From the NCBI GenBank assembly GCA_038496675.1, contig CM076669.1:15694230-15758229 (forward strand): 64,000 bases of DNA. The letters are read 5' to 3'. Positions 52,201-60,299 of the stretch are shown here, piece by piece. Position numbers and translations under genes: made by a program. The notes below the pieces were generated by a model that did not search any database, was not told where the DNA came from, and saw nothing but the letters and a program-made list of their open reading frames with translations. Positions within the stretch are counted from its first letter, which is position 1, and every line of letters begins with the position of its first letter. Origin of the DNA: Rachycentron canadum (Eukaryota > Chordata > Actinopteri > Carangiformes > Rachycentridae).

Positions 52201-54879
52201 TCTGTTTTCCAATATGCCACAGCTCTGGATAAAAATGATGTTTTTCATCATCTTTTGCAGTTAAGCATACTACATCTCGCCTTCTTATGTAACTGTGTGG
52301 GCAGCCCCGTGAGGCGCTCTAGATTCGGGGTAAACGTAGGCTGGCGTTTGTGGCATCCTACTTGTTTTCATCTGGGCGGTCAGGACGGCCTGTGGCGTGA
52401 GAGACAGCAGGCAGACGATGTCGCTCACGGAGCAGTTGGTCTGCTTGGCAAAGTGTTTCCCCAGCTTCAGGGCGTCATGTCTGAGAAAGAGACACAGAAA
52501 AACACAGTTACACTTTAAACTGATGTTTGGGAAACTACTAGAAGGTTTGAGTCGTTCAAGAGCTTAATGAAAATGAGGGAAACGTATCATTGTCTTTTGA
52601 CTTTCTAAAGGTCAGTCAGACAAATGATTAATACGCCTTATTTTTTTTAGCCTGAGGCAGTGAAGGAGTAGAAACATCAGTAACCAATATCAACCCTCAC
52701 CTGGTCTTCAGAGGGATTGAGAAGGGCAGACTCTGCAGGACAGCTTGTTTGAACAGAGGATTGCTGCTCTGGATCATCAGGTGAAGGCTCACTGACTGAG
52801 CACCTGCACTCTCCCCAAATATTGTCACCTGACAAACAACACACAACACAACAGCCATGCTATTAAAAACCTTTGCACTTTGGCAGAGAGAGAAATGAGC
52901 TCTCTGAAAACTGAGCAAACATCGCTGCCGTGGAATCCTGTGAGGTGATGTCAGTCAACTGCATTTTATTGTTTTGTTTGTTTATATTTGTCATAGAATG
53001 AAATGAGACAGGGACATAATGTCTAATCTTTCTGGTGTCTCTTTGTTTAATTATCCTTCTTTGGTTTGATTCACTTTGGTCTGTGACTGATGTTATACCA
53101 ACAAGAGCTTTTACTTAATTTTCACCTGTGTTTACCTTCATCCTATTTGAGCCTTGAACTTATTGCAGTTTAAGCACGTTTGCATGTTTTTCTTGACAAT
53201 CCTCATCAAGCCCCAGCAATATACTAACTTTAATTACTGTACTGTTGGTCACTGGTATATGAGGACATCACTACCTTTCAGCATGTAGTCAAAAATAAAA
53301 TGACACTTGTGGTGGTGCTGGACTGGAGTGGATTATATTGAAATGTGTTTCTAATATCCCTCCTCCACATGTATGGGTTGGGAAAAACATTAGAGACACC
53401 TCTGAATATAATGCAAGTTCAACTGCACACTACAACCTCAGATAATAACACATAGTTAGATATAGATATAAAAAGTCATGGAATCTTAATCATTTGTGTT
53501 TTATCTGAAGTGTTGATATCCATAAGAAGGTAAAACCATCTCAGTGTAGTTTTACATCTCCTCTCTCAGGCTGAGCTCTGGAACTCTGGTAACAACAGCT
53601 CAGTCAGCCAATCAGAGGAGAGGATCTGACCCTCTCCTCTGATTGGCTGACTGTTTTCTGCGTGATCCAAAAAAAATCCTGTAAGGTCGGATGGTGGGTC
53701 CTTGTGGCTAGGGGAGGGGCTTGGGGGTGTGACTGAGGGCGGTGACTGCTTTGTTGTGACATCACAAAGTCCCAGAAGTCCTGACGGCTGGTTTTAAGGC
53801 TCAGTTTCTGAAAACAGGCTGTGAGCATAGACTTTCTGTCCTACATTTAATCCAATTCTTCTGACTTATTTTTGGCAGTCTCTCAACAGTGGAAATGAAA
53901 CATTGTTCAGCTAGTTTGCCCTAACACTACTACTACTGCAGAAGTACCTACAAAGAGCTTGTGCTTGTAGTTCTCTTTGCTTTCACCTTCTGTCCAGTTC
54001 ATGTCAAACAAGCTCCATGTGTTTCAGTCTGGTCATGGTGTGAAGCCTATGTCTTGCTGTAGGATGAACCAACCTGGCTGTCTTCCTTTGTTACTTGTTT
54101 TATTGTCACCAGTCTGACAGGAACATTCAGTCCTATTACTTGCACCACAGTATTAGTAATGCATAAGAGGGTGTAGTAACACAATTTGTTTCAACACAGA
54201 CAAAATTAAGGCACCTGAAGGAATAGTTTGTATTAATTTTCAAGGCTTCATTTACTAAGACCCAAACGAACTGTCAAGTGTTATTGTGTTTGAATACTAT
54301 TTTAGTTTTTCCTTTTTATTAATTTGCAAGGATTTCTAAAAATGTTGTTTTCACTCATTAAGGGCTATTAAGTCTACACTGACAAGGGAAAAAGGCAACA
54401 ACATCAAAAATTAGAAAAAAATGGGCAGGCTATGAATAATTTTGTGTTTTACTGTATATGTAAGGTTAGGTTGAGGTTGGGGTTAAGCAGTTAGTTGTGA
54501 TGGATTAGCCCAGGGTAAGGGGCTGGGGAATGCATAATGTCAATGTGTGTCCTCACAAACATAGAAGTGCAGGTGTGTATCAGTCTGCCTGCTTGCCTTG
54601 CTGGGATCACCTCCAAACATAGCGATGTTCCTCTGGACCCATACGAGAGCTGCCTGCTGGTCCAAGATCCCATAATTCCCTGCAGCTGAGCTGTGGGGGT
54701 CTTTGCCCGACACGAGGAACCCAAATGCACCTTAAGTCATGCAACAATTCACATGATCAGTGACACATAATTGACTGCAGCAAGACATTAATTTCCTCCG
54801 AGCTCCAAATTACCGTTCAAATATCACAGCTACTGTTTTCAGCCCTGCAGAGTAATTACCAACACATTATCCCATCTCA

Positions 54880-54920
<41 letters not shown>

Positions 54921-56696
54921 CACAATAAACACTCTATTACTTTAACTAAAGTGATCAATGCGTCCATGAGATGCCTGTTTGTTGCTTTTACCAAGCCAAC
55001 TCCAGTGCAGTTCATCCCAATGAGGACATGATATAAATGCACAGACCAGGTCCCTGTTTTTCAATATTACTATTCTCTGGAAGAGGTCCATTATCAAATA
55101 CAAACTTTCTCACCCAGTCGGTAATCCACGCTCACGACGACAGTGCGGGTGAAGTTGCTGATGAATCGTCCATCGTACAGCGGCTTGGAGGCAGAGCCAG
55201 CGATAAAGTCCCCACCGTGGATCCACACCAGGACGGGTAGCAGGCTCCTCAGAGGGGAGCTGAAGTCCACATCCAGAGGGACAAAGATGTTGAGGTAGAG
55301 ACAGTCCTCACTGACCTTGTCGGGACATGAGACAACTTAATATCAAGCTACAAATAATCCACCATATTGTGTCCATTTACAAATATACTGTATTTTTCCT
55401 TCTTTTCTTTTTTTTTTTTTGTTTTTTGACTAGTTAACCTTTGATTGAAGTTTTCACCAAGTTGGAGATATTAATGCTATCAGACATTCCTGGTCTGCTG
55501 GTCTGACACCGCTGCTCATAATGACAGTGTGACCGATGTGACGTGAATGCAGCTCTCTAGTGGTCAACCGTGGTACTGCACCTTTATTTTTTGGTATCTT
55601 TAAGTGTGATAAAACAGTGTCACATCCACCAATGAAGTCAATGTCCTCTGTATTTGTCTCTGGAAATTGAGATGGTAGATGTTTAATAGGCTGTTAGCCA
55701 TATCCTAAAATCAACCAATTTCAATTAACTAAAATAAAATAAAAGTTACAGAATTTTTTTGACAACAATGCTATCCAAGTCCCAAGAAGCATTTAAACCA
55801 TTGAAACTTAATACAAATGATCCACATTTTAGACCTTGAGCCCACAGCCACAGTATTTCTTTGCTATGGCCCTGTAGGTAGAGACAATAGTGTGCAATTG
55901 ATGGCAAATCAGAGTTAGAGGAACACATTTTTGGTAAACACTGGGTGAGCGACTTTCATTAGAAGGAACAGATGCAGTCATTCTGTACACTCCTTGTACT
56001 AGCTTACATGACTTAGCTCACACTTGATGCCACTGATGATTCTAGCATCTACATCTAGCAATTAGATGTATGTGACCACAGTATCTTTGACTTTGATTGT
56101 TTATTTAAAGCTGACAGCACAACTGTCATCTTCAGTGTTGGTGAAACTTATTAGACACGTAAACCTAAAAACGTTATTACATCCTAAAGTGAAATATGAA
56201 GACAACATGGAAATAAGTGACTTACTAATCGAGGACACTCTGTGATCGGTCCGCTGCAGACCTGCATGCATGCTGCCCTGGGGAAGGAGGCATTATAAAC
56301 CCCCGGCCAAGGACTCACAAGTCTAGGGGGCTTCCAGCGGTAAGCCCCAACAGGGGGGTCTGCATATGGTATCCCATAGAATATATGGGCCTTATCCACT
56401 GTAATCCCCTTGATCTGGCCATCTTTAGTTAACACCTCAGGTCCAGGTGCCCCATTTGTACCCTGATTGACTGGCTTGTCCTTGGTCTGCTCTGTGATTG
56501 AGTGGACCTCCAGGCCTCCCAGCTCCTTGAGGGAGTTTATCTCAAAGTGTCGTTTGATGATGAACGGCTCTTCTCTCACCAGCAGCCTTCTCAGAAAGCT
56601 GACAAGGTCGATGTCATCATCGTTTTTCGTCTCCTCTCCAGAGGCCAGCACTAAACTTAGTGAGCACAGCAGCAGCAAATAGTACCAGCTCTCCAT
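39912..56696 (-). CDS. Secreted type-B carboxylesterase (cholinesterase/crystal-protein-like), 8 exons
   Basis: Coding exons on the minus strand: 56696-56226, 55315-55114, 54730-54597, 52828-52701, 52480-52362, 51863-51723, 50426-50254, 40364-39912. Together they are 1821 nt, open throughout, giving 606 residues. Seen in the protein: signal peptide (about 1-20), acidic extension (21-85), then an alpha/beta-hydrolase carboxylesterase domain. FYGIPYADPPVG is at 106-117, SEDCLYLN at 159-166, the oxyanion-hole HGGDF at 190-194, the nucleophile elbow GESAG with Ser276, acid Glu404 in SEEG, and base His508 in CHGAELPF. N-glycosylation sequons lie at N135, N211, N327, N523 and N581. There is no C-terminal HxEL retention signal, so secretion is likely. 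By family it should hydrolyse carboxylic esters; the substrate is unknown. Fish databases probably call it 'cAMP-regulated D2 protein-like' or 'crystal protein-like', a name recalled and not checked. All catalytic residues are present, so it looks functional. Confidence 0.93.
41009..41049. repeat. (CA)20 microsatellite in intron 7
   Basis: An uninterrupted CA run. The Cys/Val-rich minus-strand frames here come from it. Confidence 0.97.
42440..42625 (+). repeat. tRNA-headed SINE
   Basis: A perfect pol III B box, GGTTCGAATC, sits at 42510-42519. It is followed by GCTGCATGTCACTCCCCCTC and the tail TTTGTCACATCCAGATAAAG, GTGAAAAATACCCAAAGAAA. The tail layout fits a common fish SINE class. The A box is degraded. 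Confidence 0.65.
43160..43400. repeat. Duplicated intronic block, copy 1
   Basis: Shares, in order, CTCTGGAGAAGTGCCCTTTA, a GT-rich middle, ACAGTTGTG, CTGTGACTG.ATACTAAATATG and CACCTCCTG with 49178-49425 in the same orientation. Confidence 0.75.
44261..45374 (-). mobile_element. Tc1/mariner-like transposon, decayed, inside intron 7
   Basis: The ends are inverted repeats of about 30 bp: left TACAGCTCTGGAAAAAATTA (then AGAGACCACT), right its complement with two or three changes, both bounded by TA. On the minus strand, 45104-45367 encodes a helix-turn-helix segment (AEGYSERQVASILKMSKTTA) typical of the Tc1 transposase N-terminus. Near 44840-44860 the minus strand reads FCDES, the DDE-nuclease 'DES' motif. 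Frames are broken and the element is 1.1 kb, shorter than an intact Tc1. It has the same orientation as the host gene. Confidence 0.85.
46100..46445. mobile_element. hAT-like non-autonomous element
   Basis: The left end CGGTGGTTCAAAAGCTGTGG and right end (complement CCAGTGGTTCCCTTTTCTAA) share the CAGTGGTTC terminus common in hAT elements, about 340 bp apart. ACTCATGAGCC near the left and GCCATGAGTT near the right extend the inverted similarity. A clean 8-bp target duplication is not visible. Confidence 0.45.
47511..47552. repeat. (GT)n followed by a 24-base G run
   Basis: GT repeat at 47511-47528, then uninterrupted G from 47529 to 47552. Confidence 0.95.
47843..48078 (+). repeat. tRNA-headed SINE-like element, best copy
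   Basis: GGTGGCACAGTGGTGCAGCG then GTTAGCACTGTGCCTCA gives a pol III A-box-like TGGTGCAGCGG. AGAAGGTTCTGGGTTCC resembles a B box. The body has CTTCCTCCCACAGTCTGAAC and GGTGACTCTAAATTGCCCAT, and the tail has GACTCCAGCCCCCCCAGTGA and TGATAAGCAGTACAG. Fragments elsewhere in the window (15118, 20620, 37032, 59590) fit this order. Confidence 0.75.
49178..49425. repeat. Duplicated intronic block, copy 2
   Basis: Direct copy of 43160-43400, about 6.0 kb away in the same intron. Its GT-rich middle has grown to a long GT microsatellite (49248-49291), whereas copy 1 has only short GT runs. Confidence 0.75.
50254..50426 (-). CDS. Esterase exon 7: acid residue Glu404
   Basis: It encodes the end of Gly399 to Gln456. 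GTTSEEG at the start carries the triad acid, taken as Glu404 because it sits directly before Gly as in cholinesterases. The acceptor is cccgcag|GTA and the donor CTCAG|gtaaga. The intron that follows is 9.9 kb. Confidence 0.93.
50648..50696. repeat. Near-perfect hairpin in intron 6
   Basis: The arm at 50648-50670 and its inverted complement at 50674-50696 are 23 bp with one mismatch, separated by 3 bp (GGT). Weaker pairing continues outward (TTTTCAGCT against AGCTGAAGG). Confidence 0.9.
51085..51260 (+). repeat. Dispersed repeat family C, in intron 6
   Basis: Begins TTAAAGGAACAGTTCAACAG then TTTTGGAAAATACTCATTC, followed by GTTTCCAGTCCTAATGCTA. It is a diverged copy of the family at 34800-35050. 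Confidence 0.6.
51723..51863 (-). CDS. Esterase exon 6
   Basis: It encodes residues 352-398 and the first base of Gly399. It includes NPFRFLEVFETWGPYIDGDLI, equivalent to the 'P-x-x-DG-x-x-I/L' segment common to type-B carboxylesterases. The acceptor is gatctcag|GTT and the donor TTGG|gtaaga. Confidence 0.92.
52362..52480 (-). CDS. Esterase exon 5
   Basis: It completes Arg312 and encodes residues 313-351 plus the first base of Ser352. It contains the sequon N327-C-S and cysteines 328 and 338. The acceptor tttctcag|ACA has a strong pyrimidine tract; the donor is ACAA|gtagga, somewhat weak. Segment KLGKHFAKQTNCS matches the helical region after the nucleophile in this family. Confidence 0.9.
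52701..52828 (-). CDS. Esterase exon 4: nucleophile Ser276 (GESAG)
   Basis: It encodes residues 270-311 and two bases of Arg312. It begins VTIFGESAGAQSVSLHL, the type-B serine active-site signature. The acceptor is tttgtcag|GTG and the donor ACCAG|gtgagg. Confidence 0.95.
53601..53653. repeat. Perfect 23-bp inverted repeat with 7-bp loop
   Basis: The left arm (53601-53623, starting CAGTCAGCCAATCAGAGG) is the exact reverse complement of the right arm (53631-53653). The loop is ATCTGAC. Each arm contains an inverted CCAAT box. It lies in intron 3. Confidence 0.95.
53631..53830 (-). repeat. Dispersed repeat family B, in intron 3
   Basis: The minus strand reads GCTCACAGCCTGTTTTCAGA, CCAGCCGTCAGGACTTCTGG and TGTGATGTCACAACAAAGCA, close to 19495-19570. 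It ends at TGATTGGCTGACTG, the right arm of the palindrome listed above. Confidence 0.8.
54597..54730 (-). CDS. Esterase exon 3, followed by a GC donor
   Basis: It encodes the end of Gly225 to Lys269, including GAFGFL, GNYGILDQQAAL and FGGDPSK. The acceptor is cttaag|GT. The exon must end after the AAG of FGGDPSK, and the following bases are gcaagc, so the intron begins with GC instead of GT. No GT donor nearby keeps the family sequence intact. Confidence 0.92.
54881..54919. repeat. (CA)n microsatellite in intron 2
   Basis: A CA run of about 37 bp, 150 bp from exon 3. Confidence 0.97.
55114..55315 (-). CDS. Esterase exon 2: SEDCLYLN and oxyanion-hole HGGDF
   Basis: It encodes residues 158-224 plus the first base of Gly225. 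The acceptor is ...cgacaag|GTC, with a weak pyrimidine tract, and the donor is CTGG|gtgaga. It contains SEDCLYLN (signature region 2 of type-B carboxylesterases) and WIHGGDF, whose glycines 191 and 192 form the oxyanion hole. The third position is Asp rather than the common Gly or Ala. Confidence 0.94.
56226..56696 (-). CDS. Esterase exon 1: start codon, signal peptide, N-terminal extension
   Basis: This exon encodes residues 1-157 and ends in phase 0 at a gtaagt donor. The start ATG has A at -3 and G at +4, a good initiation context. Residues 4-18 are strongly hydrophobic with cleavage likely near 18-20. Residues 21-85 are rich in E, K and D and are not part of the usual esterase fold, which starts near residue 86. 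The exon also carries FYGIPYADPPVG and three cysteines (143, 147, 154), of which one should pair with Cys162. Confidence 0.93.
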
Positions 56697-57990
56697 ATTG
56701 CCTTAGAACACTCTTAAACCTCAGCAGTCCCCTGTGCTCAGATCATGATTTAACTTGAATTGTGTCCCAGCTGAGGGAGAAAAGTTGCAGCCCCCACACG
56801 CCTGCAGCCTGAAACTTTCCACAGATGCATGCTTGTGACTCCAATTTGGCTGGTTGCTTGTTAGGATTTATCAGACAAAGCTGCTCTGTCTGAATGCTAT
56901 GTGCTGTCCAGCAGACCCTGAACAGCTTGACACTGGTGCACGACCACTAATAGAGGACAAGTCGTCTTTCCTTTGCTTAATGTAATCACACACAATAAAG
57001 TCATACACATAAGGTAAATAAGAGTAAGTCATGCAGCAGCCATCATGAAAGAATAAGAGTGAGAACCCAAGGTGGTCCCAAGTTAATTCTGAGGTGTCTT
57101 GTATTTACAGAAAAAAATATTACTTTTTGGTAATTTTCTCTATGTTTGACTTTTTTCTTATATAACACTGAATAAATTTACTTGTTCCGCCTGCAGAAAA
57201 CCTTCATGTCAAACAATCTGAAAAGGGAAAACTGCTCTCGACTCCAAACCAAAACCATAACCTGTGACACAAGCTCGGCTACATAGCCAATGTTGGCATT
57301 AACAGTTGTTTACTTACCAGGAAATAATGTGGCTAATTCAAGAGCTTTACCTCCAGGTGGACAGCAACACCAATGTTATCTCTTGTCTCACAACTTTTCT
57401 TCTACTGAAACTAGCATGCATACCAGCTATGTAAGATGAGATTTATTTTTGTGTAATTTTGTTTGGTGAATTGCCAAATGTCACCGAATTACCTTTCAAT
57501 GAGAGACTTGGTGTCATTTTGTTAATGCAGTACATGTGGAGGTCAAGTTCTGTTCCTGTTCCTTTCACTTTCCAATAAACTGTAACCCTGTAGACGTAGC
57601 ACTGCTCAGAGGGCGTGCTACAACCTCTTGTATTATGAAGACAATGGCTGAAGTTCTTGCCAAGCACCAATAACCACCACCTGCTAGTGGAAAGAAACCA
57701 TGTTCAGGGGTGGAGAAAGGTCACAAACTAAACAGGTGAGTATACAGTATCTTCACACTGCGAAGTAGAGATAAAACAGTATAAAATGTTATGTCACGGT
57801 TCTAGCCAGTATCAGTAGTATCACGGTGTTGTTGAAATGTGCTAGAAATATAATAAAAGGTAATAAAACACAACCTGAAATCATTTCACCAAGTCAGTGT
57901 TAAACGATAGAACATGTCCAACACATGAAGACATGGGATCAGTAGCAGTGCTTGGTGGACAGTCCATGACTGTCAGGACTGCTCTCTTTC
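56697..57990. other. Esterase 5' flank, no other gene seen
   Basis: This must contain the promoter of the minus-strand esterase gene. I see no clear TATA box or CpG island, and the transcription start cannot be placed. No exon on either strand is recognised. Confidence 0.4.
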
Positions 57991-57994
57991 CTTT

Positions 57995-58560
57995 GGTCTT
58001 CAAGTAGTGTTTGGGGTCATCATCCTGGTGCAGTGTGAATCCTCTTCCACACAGATTCAGATCAGAGGGTGGAGCATGTCCCCGAAGAATGGAGTGGTGC
58101 TTCTTCTTGGTCAGGGTGTAGTCAGTTTGGTGCCAGTGTCTAAATCCCCTTCAGACTTGAATATTCCCACCCCCATATTTGACTGTAGGTTTGATAAGTT
58201 GTGGTGTCGCTCTCTTCCCTGTTACATACACACTTCTGTTACTGCCATAAATCTCAAAGGCCTTTTTCCAGGCACCCACTGTGAAATGTAAATATTTCTG
58301 AACCCACCACTAGCATTTGGCCGTGTTTCCCCTTCTGAGAAGTGGTTTAGAAACTGCTCCTTGTCCTCTGAGAGCACTACAACACAGTCTTCTTTTGCTA
58401 ATTGGAGTCTTGTGTTCCTTATTTAGAAAAGTCTGTATCTGTGATCTCTCAGGGAGTGAGGCATGATGCATTGATCCCCTGATGGTGTGGTCACTTTTGC
58501 TCTGCCTGATCCACAGAGCCTATTGTAGCTCTACAAACTGCTCCATTAAAAATCTTTAGT
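57995..58560 (-). mobile_element. Possible decayed Tc1-like transposase fragment
   Basis: The plus strand reads TTTGGGGTCATCATCCTGGT, then GACTGTAGGTTTG and GCCATAAATCTCAAA, in an order typical of the complement of fish Tc1/mariner transposase genes. Read on the minus strand it has many stops, and no terminal repeats are found. Confidence 0.4.
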
Positions 58561-59190
58561 ATCTGCCATGAAAAAAACCTTTTCCTCAACATGAAGGGTT
58601 TGTCACATATTCAAGTTTTAATTGATTAAATCGTTTTTCAAATTAAAACTCATCTCCTCTAGAGAGATTAGCTGTGTTTTATGTGTATTATAAACTGAAT
58701 ATCCTAATTTAAAGATGGACTATGAGAAGCTGTAATAGATGTTTTTGACTATTTTCTGACATCTTACAGTGTAAATAATTAATTAAAATAGCTGTTAAAG
58801 ATCAGTAACATTTATTTCATAACATTTCTTTGTGTGTAATCATTCATACGGTCTAGAAATGAAGCTGGAGAGAACTGAACTGAATTTTAGAATTATTAGA
58901 AATTATTAATACATCTTAATGAGAAATTTTGGTGAATTTCTAATTCAAATGTATTAGTGTTTAGTGATTTTCTCACCAAAGTATAAAAATGTGATGAGCT
59001 GTAATTGATGGAACAACAGTACAACACAACACAATGATTCACTGTAGTCGACTGCAGGTACTTTGAAGACAGTGTTTCCTGGCTCTTCACTCTTCTCTTC
59101 TCCCATCACAGTGTTTCTACTGGAGCCTCCACAAGCTGCCTCTGTGCTCTTTGTTCACTTCATTTGGGTGTGTGCTTTTGTGTGTGTGTG

Positions 59191-59194
<4 letters not shown>

Positions 59195-59251
<57 letters not shown>

Positions 59252-59252
59252 N

Positions 59253-59299
<47 letters not shown>
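59195..59299. repeat. Long (GT)n microsatellite containing the only N
   Basis: About 105 bp of GT repeat. The base at 59252 is N, and the alternation is out of phase across it (T-N-G). It causes the Cys/Val and Thr/His frames on the two strands. Confidence 0.97.
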
Positions 59300-59301
<2 letters not shown>

Positions 59302-59589
59302 AGTGGGAGAGTCTATGTGCACCAAGAGAGCTTTTTGAGGATGGGTTGGCTCTCTGTCTGCTCCCCCAGCCCATCTTCCCAGTGTGCCTGGAGGAGTGAA
59401 TATGTGTGAAAAAGAGAATAAGACAGAGAGAAACACACTTGTGTGCTGTGTGTATGCACACATATACATTGGTTGCACATGTACAAACTTTTGCTCTTTG
59501 CTCACTTGAATTGTAAAGGCATCTTTCATTCCTGTACCCAGGCTCAGGGCCACTTTTCCACTCCCTACACCCAGCATACACCCTGCACA

Positions 59590-59785
59590 GGTCTTCAGTC
59601 TTTCACAGGCTGACATATAGAGACAAACAATCATTCACACCTACAGGAAATTAACCAAATATACGTCTTTGGACTGTGTTAGGAAGTTGAGTACCTGGAG
59701 GGAAACATGCAACATCCACTCTTAAAGGCCTGGAGTTCAAACCCAGAACCTTCTGGCTGTGAGGCGACAGTACGAACCACAGGAA
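59590..59785 (-). repeat. SINE-like element, inverted copy
   Basis: The minus strand gives CAGAAGGTTCTGGGTTTGAA (B-box region), a diverged middle including GCATGTTTCCCTCCAGGTA, then CCTGTAGGTGTGAATGATTG and TGTCTCTATATGTCA. It matches the block order of 47843-48078. Confidence 0.7.
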
Positions 59786-59995
59786 GGATGACAGAGTCTC
59801 AGTGACATGCAGAGCTGCAGCGTGTGGCGTTACAAAGATGGATGAAAGTTTCGAGTGATGGACGTGTCAGCTGGTGACTGTCAGCCAGTCAATCAAAGAC
59901 ACAGCACTTAAAAGAAAACAATGACACCTCAAGCTGTAAATCCTGAAGAGTGGATGAAGTGTAAATCATCAGCAGACATCAGTAGATAAACCAAC

Positions 59996-60275
59996 ATGTC
60001 TCTGATCGTTGTTGACAGTGTGACTCTTGGACAAAGGCCCTCCTGTCAGGATGCAGCCTTGGTGTCAGTGTCAGACACACAAGACTCCGACTACACTGAC
60101 CTGCAGAGGAGCTGCAGCTCACCTGTTTACAGCAGAGCACCCCAACACGCTGTTCAGTCCGGGGGTCCAGGTAGAGAACAGCTCAGGAACATCATGATGC
60201 CATGTGTATTGAAGGAGACTAATAGTTGAATCAACATCTGTTTGTGGTCAACAACTGTCTGTCAGAGCAAATAAA
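59996..60275 (+). CDS. Small hypothetical ORF (77 codons) with nearby poly(A) signal
   Basis: ATG at 59996 to stop at 60229, then AATAAA at 60270-60275. The product is hydrophilic and Ser/Gln/Asp-rich, starting MSLIVVDSVTLGQRPSCQD, with no signal peptide or membrane segment. A possible donor (cag|gtagag) lies near 60170, so this could instead be a first exon whose partner I cannot identify. I recognise no family. It may be chance. Confidence 0.2.
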
Positions 60276-60299
60276 GAAAGTAGAATTCAATAATATTTC

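Noticed and set aside
59117..59634. Minus-strand frames with long Thr-His runs, and plus-strand Cys-Val frames
   Set aside because: They are translations of the GT microsatellite and include the N.
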